64,000 nt of DNA from Sphingobacterium detergens (GTDB lineage Bacteria; Bacteroidota; Bacteroidia; Sphingobacteriales; Sphingobacteriaceae): positions 2,658,500 through 2,722,499 of the forward strand of contig NZ_RAPY01000001.1 of NCBI RefSeq assembly GCF_003610355.1. Direction: 5' to 3'. Below, in pieces: positions 36,003-45,700 of the stretch; position 1 is the first letter of the stretch; each line of letters opens with the position of its first letter. The notes under the pieces were generated by a model. It had not been told where the DNA came from. It saw only the letters and a program-made list of their open reading frames with translations, and did no database searches. The translations under genes were made by a program, and so were the position numbers.

Positions 36003-36757
36003 CGGATCAGTATATCGTGGTTTTTTAACGTTTGGTTGATTGTCTTGGCAAATTGTACGGCTTCTGGGCTATCTCCATGCAGGCAGATGGTATCGGCTTG
36101 GATGTCCACCACATTACCTTGTAGGGAAGTCACTTTTCCTGTTCTGATCATACACAAGACCTGTTCTGCCGCCTGCTCAGGATCATGAATAAGCGCATTT
36201 TTATCCGACCTTGCTGTCAATGTGCCATCCTGTTGGTAAGTGCGGTCGGCAAAGACCTCACTATATACCTTCAAGCCTTTATTCCGACCTGCGTTAATGA
36301 GTTCGCTGCCCGAAAGACCATATAGGATGAGGTTTGGATCGATCGCGTAGATCGCTGCTGCAATGGCATCGGCCAATTCAGGTTTGCGCGCCGCCATATT
36401 ATAGAGGGCGCCATGTGGCTTCACATGTCGTAATGTTGTCTGTTGGACCTTGGCACATGCCGCAAGTGCACCAATCTGATAGACAACCAGTTCGTAAACT
36501 TCCCGAGCTGTAGTCTGAATCTCCCGTCTTCCAAAACCTACCAGATCCTTAAAACCGGGATGGGCGCCTATTTTAACATTATATTTCAGGGCCAGCTGAA
36601 TGGTTTTCATCATAGTCGAAGGATCTCCGGCATGAAAACCACAGGCAATATTGACAGCGGAAACATAAGGCAGGATAGCCTCATCATTGCCCATTGTCCA
36701 AGCGCCAAAACTCTCGCCCATATCGCAATTTAAATCTATAGTCAGTTGCTTATTCAT
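35999..36757 (-). CDS. pxpA: 5-oxoprolinase subunit A (LamB/YcsF family)
   Basis: Cytoplasmic subunit of the ATP-dependent bacterial 5-oxoprolinase PxpABC, which opens 5-oxoproline to glutamate. The 252-residue protein begins with IDLNCDMGESFGAWTMGND and contains VNIACGFHAGDP and KIGAHPGFKDLVGFGRR, the metal- and substrate-site motifs of the YcsF family, and VKPHGALYN near residue 115. Length matches the family (about 250). It overlaps pxpC by 8 bp and the transporter gene by 4 bp, indicating tight coupling. Confidence 0.95.
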   Translation of the reverse strand: MNKQLTIDLNCDMGESFGAWTMGNDEAILPYVSAVNIACGFHAGDPSTMMKTIQLALKYNVKIGAHPGFKDLVGFGRREIQTTAREVYELVVYQIGALAACAKVQQTTLRHVKPHGALYNMAARKPELADAIAAAIYAIDPNLILYGLSGSELINAGRNKGLKVYSEVFADRTYQQDGTLTARSDKNALIHDPEQAAEQVLCMIRTGKVTSLQGNVVDIQADTICLHGDSPEAVQFAKTINQTLKNHDILIR

Positions 36758-37706
36758 ATTTCAATGCGATTGCACTTTTCAGTTTAATTAATTGTTGATG
36801 ACGCTGTTTCAATAAATTTTGGGCCTCATCCAGGTCGACCCGTTCAAAACGGATGTTATCCTCGGGCCCCTTTTGCGCCAGGAGCGGAAGGTCTACAGTA
36901 GCAACCTGGCCAATGACGGGATAACCGCCTGTGGTCGGATGGTCAGCCATTAAAATAATTGCGTTGCCATCCGGTGGCACCTGTATACTACCAAAGGTGA
37001 CCGCCGTTGATAAAAGTTCCCTTTGTTTTTTGAGCTGTAGCGGTCTGGATTGTAAGCGGTATCCCATCCGATCCGAGTTTTTGCTAATGGTAAACACATC
37101 CGCAAAGAAGCTTTTCAGTGAGTCGCTTTCAAACTGATCCCGCTGTGGGCCGTCCATCACCCGGATCACTCCAGTAGAAAGGTCTGGATACAGCGCAGGG
37201 TCAATGCTCCAGGAGAATTGGGTTTCTCCACTATCATAGGGATGGTTGAAAGCAATCCGGTCCTGTTCTTTGAGTGACCGACCTTGCCAGCCACCTATTT
37301 CTCCCTTGCTATAAGTTGATCTGCTGCCCAGTACTTCGGGGATATCAAGTCCTCCCCGAAAACAGATATAAGACCGGCTGCCTGAATTTGGTCTCCCGAA
37401 GGAAAGCAGTGAACCAGCCTCAATCAAGACAGGTTTCCACATTGGTAAGGGCTGACCATCAACCTTGGGTGACAGGTCTGCGCCTGTCACAGCGATAAGC
37501 TGTGCCTGTTCGAAATAAATGGTAGGACCAATGATAGTACATTCTATTGCGGCTTCGTTTTCTGCATTTCCAAGTATACTGTTACCCAGCAGTAAAGCAT
37601 AGCTATCCATTGCCCCACTAACGGCCATACCGTAGCGCTGTAGACCATAACGTCCCAAGTCCTGTATTGCAGTCAACATGCCCGCCCTGATGATCTTAAT
37701 ACCCAT
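36750..37706 (-). CDS. pxpC: 5-oxoprolinase subunit C (biotin-dependent carboxyltransferase-like, KipA)
   Basis: Subunit of 5-oxoprolinase, 318 residues, of the allophanate hydrolase subunit 2/KipA family. Recognisable are IIRAGMLTAIQDLGRYGLQRYGMAVSGAMD-type N-terminus (residues 4-33), SYICFRGGLDIPEVLGSRST and VTFGSIQVPPDGNAIILMADHPTTGGYPVIG in the second half (written here only in part as family landmarks at about 134-153 and 248-278). It overlaps pxpB by 11 bp and pxpA by 8 bp. No biotin carrier domain is present, as expected for this subfamily. Confidence 0.94.
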   Translation of the reverse strand: MGIKIIRAGMLTAIQDLGRYGLQRYGMAVSGAMDSYALLLGNSILGNAENEAAIECTIIGPTIYFEQAQLIAVTGADLSPKVDGQPLPMWKPVLIEAGSLLSFGRPNSGSRSYICFRGGLDIPEVLGSRSTYSKGEIGGWQGRSLKEQDRIAFNHPYDSGETQFSWSIDPALYPDLSTGVIRVMDGPQRDQFESDSLKSFFADVFTISKNSDRMGYRLQSRPLQLKKQRELLSTAVTFGSIQVPPDGNAIILMADHPTTGGYPVIGQVATVDLPLLAQKGPEDNIRFERVDLDEAQNLLKQRHQQLIKLKSAIALKYE

Positions 37707-38421
37707 AGGATGCTGCTTTTAGTTGAACAAACTCATCATAAGTTATAGGCACAAAACACACAAGATCCCCCACTTCAAGCAAGGAGGGTTTTTCACGTTT
37801 GAGGTCAAACAGCTGCAATGGCGAATGTCCAATGATCTGCCAGCCTCCAGGTGTCGCGATCGGGTACACTCCTGTCTGTTGTCCCGCAATCCCCACCGCT
37901 CCAGCCTCAATCTTCAAGCGGGGTACTTCTTTTCGTGCTGTTGCGATCCGGCTGTCTAGACCGCCCAAATAGGGAAATCCAGGAACAAAACCGATCATAT
38001 ATACTCGGTATTCCGGAGCACTGTGGATATGGATAACTTCTTCTTCCGTCAACCCATTGTATTGGGCCACATAAGCGAGGTCATCCCCATTGTAATAGAC
38101 GGGGATTTCCTTTTTTACAGCCTTATATTTCGGATCATCTGATATATCTTGTACGATTGTTTGAAATGCAGTCAATAGTTCCTGATAGGTAATCGTCAGC
38201 GGATCATAGTATATCGTGATTGTTGTATAGGCCGGAACATACTCAATAACACCTGGCTGCGACCAGTTTTCGATACAGGCCACGACCTTACGGACCTGTG
38301 TATTGACAGCTTCGGAAAGCGAATCACCAAAAGAAAGGACAATCGCCTGATCTCCCATGGGATAATGCCGAATGGTATTTGGTAAGGCTATACCTAAAGA
38401 CTGCTCGTGGGAACTTCCCAT
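37696..38421 (-). CDS. pxpB: 5-oxoprolinase subunit B (KipI family)
   Basis: First gene of the pxp operon, 241 residues, allophanate hydrolase subunit 1/KipI family. Landmarks: MGDQAIVLSFGD near 22-33, VEYVPAYTTITIYYD-like strand (58-72), YMIGFVPGFPYLGGLD near 141-156 and TPGGWQIIGHSPLQLFD near 190-206, which is the conserved substrate loop. With PxpA and PxpC it forms the ATP-dependent 5-oxoprolinase. Upstream lies a promoter with a palindrome across its -7 box, so the operon is probably controlled by a repressor not encoded in the visible neighbourhood. Confidence 0.94.
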   Translation of the reverse strand: MGSSHEQSLGIALPNTIRHYPMGDQAIVLSFGDSLSEAVNTQVRKVVACIENWSQPGVIEYVPAYTTITIYYDPLTITYQELLTAFQTIVQDISDDPKYKAVKKEIPVYYNGDDLAYVAQYNGLTEEEVIHIHSAPEYRVYMIGFVPGFPYLGGLDSRIATARKEVPRLKIEAGAVGIAGQQTGVYPIATPGGWQIIGHSPLQLFDLKREKPSLLEVGDLVCFVPITYDEFVQLKAASYGY

Positions 38422-38431
38422 AATTTGTATG

Positions 38432-38474
38432 TTATAATCTATACAAAGATTATAAATACCAGACGATAATCAAA
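38432..38474 (-). promoter_or_regulatory. pxp operon promoter with overlapping palindrome
   Basis: Minus strand: TTTG (complement of 38471-38474), 19-nt spacer, AATCTTTG (complement of 38444-38451), one mismatch from consensus. The inverted repeat TTATAATCT/AGATTATAA (38432-38440, 38448-38456) spans the -7 box, an expected operator position. Confidence 0.6.
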
Positions 38475-38526
38475 CAACAGAATTTAAAAATCAGTTCGTA
38501 AAAAATGCAAGAACTACCCCAATCCC

Positions 38527-39080
38527 TGACCAGTTTTTGGCTTTTGCTAAACACTCTTTGGAAAATAGTGAACAGTATTTCCAACAAACTGAACAGTATT
38601 CTCGAAAAACCGAACAGTATTTCCGACAAGCTGAACAGTACTCCAAACAAGCTGATCACTTTTTTCAAACAACCGAATGGTCCTTTTCAGTAACTGTTCA
38701 GTTTTTTCAACCGACTGTTCGGTTTCTATTAAAGACTGATCAGTTTGTTACAATTTGTGATCGGAATGTTGTAAACACCGATCACTTTCCTCAGCAGTCC
38801 GAACACTCTTTTGCATATTGTGTTCACTTTCTTCCAGAAAGGCAACAGTATTTCAGTGGGACTGGTCAGTCCTTCCAACATACTGATCACTTCTTTCAAA
38901 ATCCTGAACAGTTCCTGCCAGGGACTGTTCACTCCTGTGTAAATTCTAATCACTTCCACCAAGAAAGTGATCACGTTTTCTGAACAACCGGTCACTTTTT
39001 CTGAAAACGTGATCACTTGTTCAGAAAAAGTGTTCAGTTTTTAGCAAGGAGTGACTAGCAAAAGGCAAAAAGTAGTCACC
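38527..39080. repeat. 21-bp-phased array of a quasi-palindromic octamer, 26-27 units
   Basis: Octamers of the form YGWWCAST (TGAACAGT, TGATCACT, TGTTCAGT, TGTTCACT) start at 38527 and then at every 21st base through 39052, with a further weak copy at 39073. By hand count 15 of the first 26 match exactly and 7 more differ at one position; no indel breaks the register over 525 bp. Spacers are similar but degenerate, often containing TTTCCAACA. Frames on both strands stay open only because 21 is a multiple of three. Confidence 0.85.
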
Positions 39081-39799
39081 TTTAGGCACATATTATTCAA
39101 CAATAACAGAATTGCTCTCGATTAACTGTCCCTCTTTGGTGCCATATATTTCAGAGAAATCTGACCTTTTTTTCAAGATTTGGCAGTATCCCATAAAGTG
39201 TGTAAGTCATTAATCGGTTTTCTAAATTCTGTCGACCTTTTTTCCAGTAATCGGGTTGGTCGGTGGCGTAAAATCTGTATTTAGGTCGTACTTAAAAAGC
39301 GCTGGAAATGTAAAAAAACAGCTTTGGAAAAGAATCTTATGTCAGGAAATGATGAGGGAGATAGATGACTTATATATAACTGGCTTGTTTGCGAAAAAGC
39401 CTATTGAATAAAGCAAATGCCCGCAATCGCTCAGTATATTTTGCAAAAACACGAAGACAATTACGGGACATTTACACTTCCTCTAATCACTCTGTTTGCC
39501 TGGGAGGGTAGAGAAAGTAAATCATTGTCCATGATAACCTGGACAAATCTATATATTAATAAGTCTCGAACAAATTTATAGCTATCAATCGGGAACTGAA
39601 AGAAAAATAAGTTTCGAATTTCAATGATAAAGTTGTTATTTTCTATTGAACACAAGCTAATTACCTATACAAAACAGGTTGTTACGGACTGCTTTCTCCA
39701 TATAGCTATCTTCCGTGTTGCATGAGCAAAACCAACACTCCTCTTGTCTAAAGCAGCACCGTATAGCTATTGCTATTCAAACATATGAAGCAAAACAAT
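39081..39799. other. Gene-free region
   Basis: About 720 bp of mixed AT-rich sequence. The only open frames are short (the longest, 39461-39655 on the minus strand, has no recognisable features). I see no strong hairpin, promoter pair or repeat here. Confidence 0.5.
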
Positions 39800-40396
39800 C
39801 TACAGCATTATTTTATAGGATCGAAAAATATCGGCGGTACATTGATCTTTTACGGTTGTTTTGGTCAGCACAAATTCAAACGTAGGTTCTAACCCAGTAA
39901 TATACATTGTTTCTCCATCCTGATTTTTGAAAGAACTTTCTTGCTGTGTGAGTCCGGCAAGTATACTAAGCTTGTACCAGCCATTTTCCAGCTCAACTTG
40001 AGGCTTTCCGAACTTATGTTGGTGTTCGATCCGCTCTTTCATTTTCTCTGCGGTAAAATCTTTTAGTATCCACCAGGTAAATAACATGATCTTACCGTTC
40101 ACTATGTTCAAGATGTATCCATCTTCCCGGATCTGAAGATCATTCCCCTCCTTCAATAGTTCAGGTGCTTCATCATCAGTTAGAAAGATAATGGTATAGG
40201 GTAAATTTTCAACCTGTGACAAAGGAATCATGATCCCCGCTTCGACAACCCAGTCGCCTGTTTCTTTTGTTGTAAATTCGGTTGCCAGATCATTGGGTAA
40301 ACCGTTTTTCACTTGGTAATCGTGCAGCAATTCAATATCTCCAAGTAGAAAATAAGATAATGTATCATTTAAGACTTCCGTAAATTTTGCTTTCAT
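39800..40396 (-). CDS. Hypothetical protein, 198 aa
   Basis: I do not recognise a family. The protein is soluble and acidic, with no signal peptide or membrane segment, and contains alternating beta-strand-like stretches (WVVEAGIMIPL, LPYTIIFLTDD, GYILNIVNGKIMLFTWWIL, GWYKLSILAGL). The strand-rich, Trp-containing layout and lone position would fit an immunity-type or other small cytoplasmic protein, but nothing in sequence proves that. The ATG at 40396 is preceded by a purine-rich stretch (AAACTTAAAGATG on the minus strand). It is isolated between two gene-free regions carrying unusual repeats. Confidence 0.65.
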   Translation of the reverse strand: MKAKFTEVLNDTLSYFLLGDIELLHDYQVKNGLPNDLATEFTTKETGDWVVEAGIMIPLSQVENLPYTIIFLTDDEAPELLKEGNDLQIREDGYILNIVNGKIMLFTWWILKDFTAEKMKERIEHQHKFGKPQVELENGWYKLSILAGLTQQESSFKNQDGETMYITGLEPTFEFVLTKTTVKDQCTADIFRSYKIML

Positions 40397-40560
40397 CTTT
40401 AAGTTTTTATCGGATTGAATTTACATCATAAAATTCTTAGTTTATATTGATTTATCATTTCTTTTTCAAGAGCGACCAGTAATAATTACTCCAAGTCAGT
40501 ACTAAGAAACTGGCTACTAAACAGGCCCTTTCTTTCAAAGATTTACTATAATCATTCTGC

Positions 40561-40608
40561 ATTTTTCCTACAGTTGACCTACTCCTATAAGTCAACTGTA
40601 GGAAAAAT
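40561..40608. repeat. Perfect 18-bp inverted repeat, possible bidirectional terminator
   Basis: ATTTTTCCTACAGTTGAC (40561-40578) and its exact reverse complement (40591-40608) flank a 12-nt loop. A-tails and T-tails at the ends are terminator-like in both directions, but neither neighbouring gene reads into it closely. Confidence 0.8.
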
Positions 40609-40674
40609 GTAGGTCAAAAGTAGGTCAATGGACGAATAAGGTCAGGAAAAATAGCAAAGAAAGCAGGAAGTTAG
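40598..40674. repeat. Second 11-bp-phased array, about seven units
   Basis: Consecutive 11-mers GTAGGAAAAAT, GTAGGTCAAAA, GTAGGTCAATG, GACGAATAAGG, TCAGGAAAAAT, AGCAAAGAAAG and CAGGAAGTTAG run on from the right arm of the inverted repeat, sharing purine-rich starts. The first three are convincing; the rest are degenerate. Confidence 0.55.
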
Positions 40675-40989
40675 TGCGATAAGCATCTTCTGCAAATTGT
40701 TCATTCTGCTTTCAGTCCAATGTTAATAATAACTTGGTGTTAATTTAGGTCCCAGCAAAAGCAACCAATGGACGAAAATCACTTTTAAGTTCGTTTAAGA
40801 AAAACTTTCTTCTTTTAACACCGAATTAAAAATATCTAATTGAGCTAAAAAATGGTTGAAATTGAAAAAATTCGCTATAAACTAGAATCTATAGGCGAAC
40901 AAAAAACATTAATTTAATATAAAGAAAATAAAAAAAATAAACATTATTTATATTTATAAGACAAAAGATCAAATAAACAAAATTACATT

Positions 40990-42543
40990 ATGAGAAGTAT
41001 TATTTTCACTCTATTATCGATACTGCTAATCAGTATCACGGGCTGTTCAAAAATTGACGAAAATCCCGAAGTCCCTATAGAACAATCTCGTTCGTTAAAA
41101 GCAAATATCACTCAACCCAACGCCCCCAACCTCGATCCAAATTGGGACTGGAATAATAGTGCTCTAAACACGGTTAAGGTTTATTATACTACACAAGCTG
41201 GATCAACCATCAATGAACACAATATGTTAGTTCCGTGGAAAACACAGGGAAATCCAATGAATCAAATAAATCCTGATATAAAAACAGAAGACGGATGGAT
41301 CCTAGTCTATAAAGATTTCGGTACACCTACGAGGGGGGTATATATGCCGTACTTTGCGGTTTACAATAAATACCGAGGCATTTTAAGAGTTTTTGTAATG
41401 AACTCCCAAAGTATAGGTACTTCTTATTTTTTAGGCTCTTTAAAATTTAGAAATTCAACTTATACCAACGCTAGTCTGTCTTTTTTTTCTAACGCAAATT
41501 ACCTAGATTCTTATGATAAAACAGAAAATCAAGAGGTTATGGCAACAGCAAATCAATTCGGTTCATGGATGAATTTCGATTTCAATTTAATGAACTATGA
41601 TCCAAACGTTCAGGCAAATCAAATTTTAGACTTAAATATCAAAAGCGTCCTTACTTCACAAATTAAACTTGCTTCAACTGAATTTAGCGCAGTACCACAA
41701 TATCTTAGTCAGATCACCCCATCTTATGAAAACGGGGTCGGCAAAGTTCTAGCAGATGGCAGCAAAGTTGTAAAAGGTGCCGAAGGACTCACAAGTGTTT
41801 TATTGGATTCAAAAAACCTTCTAGAAAAGCTTAAAACGTCTCAAAGTCAAAAAGATAAAAGCTTTTTAAACAAAGCGTTGGGTTATGGAGAAATTATTCC
41901 TGTAGTCGGAAAATACCTGGGAATTAGTAAAGGATTTTTCGGCGGCGGTGGTTCTGCTCCAAGTTTCGACCCCATTGTCAAGATTGAAGGAACTCTTAAG
42001 TTAGATGGATCTGTAGTAACATCCATTCCGCTACACACCATCTCGCTGTCAATGAAAAAAGAAGGAAATATAACACCCAGCTATTATCAGCCAGTACGCG
42101 ATATAAAATTTGGCATATTCTCTCTTAAAACTAAAATCCTAATAGGAGGAAAAATAGACCATTATACTGGGTACAACTCAGGGCCTTTTGGTGATATCGA
42201 GCCTTATAGTTGGTCTAATGCGATTTTCACTGTTAATGGAGATCTATTAAAAACAACTAATTTACAGATTAATCCCAGTATCGGATTAACACTTAAATCT
42301 ATCAGAATAAAATTAACCAATCCACCAGACCGTCTTCCTTCGGATGAACTCATATCATTAACAAGTAATACGCAACTTACTTGTTCTACAAATGATGGAT
42401 TTATGAGCGACAGAAGTGGCGATTTAGGGTTAGAGTTTATTTTTAAGAGAAATGATGACCCGACTTCAACCAAGGATTTAATATTCATGAAAGAATTTGT
42501 AGCAATTGAAAACTATGAAATAAATGAACACAATTTGGATTAA
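40990..42543 (+). CDS. Hypothetical large lipoprotein, 517 aa
   Basis: Exported lipoprotein with signal peptide and lipobox ISITGC (Cys19). I do not recognise a family. The N-terminal part after the signal is rich in Pro and Asn (ITQPNAPNLDPNWDWNNS), followed by a domain with aromatic strands (DGWILVYKDFG, MPYFAVYNKYRGILRVFVM, residues about 95-140) and a Lys/Ser-rich middle (270-310) that includes a Gly stretch (FFGGGGSAPSFDP). The C-terminal half looks like a beta-rich domain (LIGGKIDHYTGYNSGPFG). Base composition is visibly more AT-rich than the PUL genes around, and it stands alone on the plus strand between gene-poor sequence and a convergent TonB protein, which suggests an accessory gene. 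Surface localisation is likely; role unknown. Confidence 0.75.
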   Translation: MRSIIFTLLSILLISITGCSKIDENPEVPIEQSRSLKANITQPNAPNLDPNWDWNNSALNTVKVYYTTQAGSTINEHNMLVPWKTQGNPMNQINPDIKTEDGWILVYKDFGTPTRGVYMPYFAVYNKYRGILRVFVMNSQSIGTSYFLGSLKFRNSTYTNASLSFFSNANYLDSYDKTENQEVMATANQFGSWMNFDFNLMNYDPNVQANQILDLNIKSVLTSQIKLASTEFSAVPQYLSQITPSYENGVGKVLADGSKVVKGAEGLTSVLLDSKNLLEKLKTSQSQKDKSFLNKALGYGEIIPVVGKYLGISKGFFGGGGSAPSFDPIVKIEGTLKLDGSVVTSIPLHTISLSMKKEGNITPSYYQPVRDIKFGIFSLKTKILIGGKIDHYTGYNSGPFGDIEPYSWSNAIFTVNGDLLKTTNLQINPSIGLTLKSIRIKLTNPPDRLPSDELISLTSNTQLTCSTNDGFMSDRSGDLGLEFIFKRNDDPTSTKDLIFMKEFVAIENYEINEHNLD

Positions 42544-42696
42544 CAAGAAAGCCAACACACCTATACTTACACTAACAGTCCATACAATTGTTAATTGTAT
42601 AGCTATATTAAATAACAAAAATATCGGCAGACCTATCGATAATATTATGGAATAAATATATATGATATTAAAATAATGGTTCAAACTATTTCTAAA

Positions 42697-42732
42697 AAAA
42701 ATCCCCAGTCTATTAATAGATCGGGGATTTTT
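42697..42732. terminator. Bidirectional terminator
   Basis: AAAAATCCCC (42697-42706) pairs with GGGGATTTTT (42723-42732); the loop contains the palindrome CTATTAATAG, lengthening the stem. It serves the minus-strand TonB gene that ends at 42755 and can act on the plus strand too. Confidence 0.8.
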
Positions 42733-42754
42733 AATTTTATTAAGTTCGTATATC

Positions 42755-45700
42755 CTAATTGAAGATATAACGAATACCTAATTGCATTTGATATCTAGAA
42801 TCTATACCTGTATTATTTCTAAATGTTTTCTCTTTAAGATTTTGACTAACAGTATACGTCGGTTTATTGTCAGTTACACCTTGATATTGCATAAAGTTGG
42901 TAATATTAGGTGTTTTTGTAACGCCCCATTTGCTGCTCAATAAGTTACCTACATTGATAATATCAAAAGAAACTTGCAATCTGTGATTATCTTTTGTTTT
43001 CAACACTTTAGATAATTCTTGCATAATCCGAATGTCAAAACGATTCATCCAAGGATACTCTGCACCATTTCTTTCGGCATATTGCCCTCTTCTAGTGCTT
43101 AAATATTTGTCTTGGCTAATATAGGCATCAAGTCTTGCCCATTGCGCATCTGCCGTTTCTAAAACTTTAGTTTTATCCTTACTATCCATTATATCAACTA
43201 AGGCAATATCTGCACGATCTTTTGGTACATACATTAAAACATTAGAAAAGCGCCCACTTCCATTTAATATATCACCGCTTACAGTGTAGTTAAATCTTGT
43301 TCCACCAAAGACATCTCCATAAGGTCTACCTTCATAGACTAAACCAATTCTAGTAGGTAATTGTGGAGTAATATTGAAATTCACATTTACTGCTGCAATG
43401 ATACGATTTCTAACTACAAAACTTGAATAAGCTAAAACCGGGGAATTCGGATTACTTACCATCGCATTACCAGTGTATGCTGAGTTCGCTTGAGAACCTG
43501 GATTTGAAGTAATATCTTTTGCACTACTATGTGTATAGGCAATCATTGCATCACCATATTTACCAAAACGTTTCTCCAATTGTGCTGTAATACTATACGC
43601 ATTTCCCTTGGAAGTATTATCTAATACAATCGCACGTGTAATAGATGGATTGATTTGTCTTGGATTATCTTTAGCTAACCAATATGCCCTTGTATCCCCT
43701 GTACCGGAAAAATTGCCCTTTGGATCTGTTAGGTTTGCATCCCGGTGATAGACTTCATTAATAGATTTGGTATAGATCCCTTCTAAAGTAGCCTTCATAT
43801 CCCATGGCAAGGCGTACTCAACGGCTAGGTTTGAACGCCAGATTTGTGGCATTTTAAAATCTCTCGAAGTCACATCGATTTCATAGGTTGCTGGATTCTG
43901 GCGGTCCGCTGGCAAGTATGCAGTGGGATCTGGATTAAATGGTCTATTAACCGGAGCATCTTTTACATTTTCAAGCATGTTACCAAATGTCATACCTGTC
44001 TGACCAGCCTGATTTGTTAACCATACGCCTGGTACCCCCCCTGTGAAGATTCCCGTTCCTCCACGTAATACAAATGACCGATCTTGTCTGATATCCCAAT
44101 CAAATCCTGCTCTTGGTGATACCAGTACTCTAGCTTTTGGTAAACGGGATACATCTAATTTTTCCCCATTCGCGAAGGTCATACCAAGAACTTTCTCATT
44201 CGTTACGATGTCCGTCGTATATACTGGAATGTCTGCTCTAATACCATAACTTAATTTAAAGTTTGGCTTCACAAACCACTCATCTTGCGCATACAGAGCA
44301 ATTGGCATCATGCTAAAATCTGCTGATGGCCTTTCGTTACCCGGTACGACAGAATACGTTAATTGATATTGTATAGGGAGTACTGTTTTATCACCTTTAG
44401 CAGCAGCAATAAAGTCATCCATATTTTTATAACGGTACTGTCCGTTCATAAATTGAGCAAAAGCATTACTAAATTTTTGATAGCTTAATGACCCTCCAAA
44501 AGTAAAGGTATGTGCTCCGGCAAAAATATTGAAGTTATCTGTAATACTAAATAGATTTTGGTCTAGTTTATTTAAGATTGAAAAAGGCTCTGAACCAAAA
44601 GAAATATAATTAGCCCCCGAACCATTCTCAATATCTACGGTTGGGAAAAGACTGCCCTTAGGATCACGAAAATCTCTAAATGCCGAATAAACCACTTGGA
44701 TCTGATTCGCGTACTTACTATTGAATGTTGAGTTTAACTCCGCAGTAATAGAGTTGATATTATTGTTTTGACGGTAACGAAGATTAGAGAAAATCAAAGA
44801 AGTTGTACTAGGTCCGCGTCCTCTATTACTGTTAGATGTACTTGGGTTAATATCTCTATAAGAATCTAGGTGGTTATAACGGAGTGTAAATTTATGCTTT
44901 TCATTAATATTCCAGTCAATTTTTGCTGTAATATTATTGGCTTTCTGATCATTATTAAATCCTTCGTACACACCCGGATCATAACCAAATTGCTCCATTA
45001 AAGTTTTCTGAACCAAATCCAAATCGGAAGCCTTCACAATCGATTCATTTGCAGCACCTGTACCTCTATTTGCAAGAATATTAGAACCTGGTGTTGTACG
45101 TTTGGTAGTTTCACCATTCAAGAAGAAAAACAATTTATTCTTAATAATTGGACCACCAACACTAAAGCCTAATTGATTATTTTTATAACTTTCCGTTTTT
45201 GGTAATTTTTCACCATCAACTGTATAACCTTGTAAATCTTGATTCTTAAAATACCAGTAGGCCGATCCGGTCACCGTATTGGTACCTGATTTTGTAATCG
45301 CATTGACACCTGCTCCTGTAAATCCACCTTGTTTCACATCATATGGCGAAAGGTTGATCTGAATAGCCTCAATCGCATCCAATGAAAAAGGCTGTGCGTT
45401 TGTCTGACCACCTGGAAGAGATGACAAACCAAATGCATTATTCATTTGTGCACCATCCAAGGTCAAAGAGTTGAACAAACTATTTCTACCAGCAAACGAA
45501 AAGCCGTCCCCTTGCGAGTTTGCCTGTGGATTTAATTTTGTCAAATCCGTAATACTTCTGGAAATAGCAGGCATTTCCTCAATTTTCTTTCTACTTACAA
45601 TAGTAGATACCCCAGTTTTTGTGGCACCTCTACGAGCAGTAACAGTTACTTCCTCTAAAGTAGTACTCTTATCCGTAAATACAGGGTTCAACACAAAAGG

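Larger units (their letters stand above)
40397..40989. other. Gene-free region with inverted repeat and 11-bp units
   Basis: 593 bp without a supported gene. It contains the perfect inverted repeat at 40561-40608 and the phased units at 40598-40674, then very AT-rich sequence (over about 200 bp) before the lipoprotein gene at 40990, presumably its promoter; no exact -33/-7 pair found. Confidence 0.5.

Noticed and set aside
38537..38983. 148-aa repeat protein (frame rich in EQY and DHF motifs)
   Set aside because: The array continues past the stop codon, several frames on both strands are equally open, and core variation fits DNA symmetry rather than codon conservation.
38527..39080. CRISPR array
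   Set aside because: Period of 21 bp with only about eight conserved bases, degenerate units, no unique spacers of usual length and no cas gene in the window.
39461..39655. 64-aa minus-strand frame in the gene-free region
   Set aside because: No signal, motif, promoter or terminator to support it.
42478..42684. 68-aa hydrophobic minus-strand frame
   Set aside because: Lies over the AT-rich 3' end of the lipoprotein gene; composition artefact.
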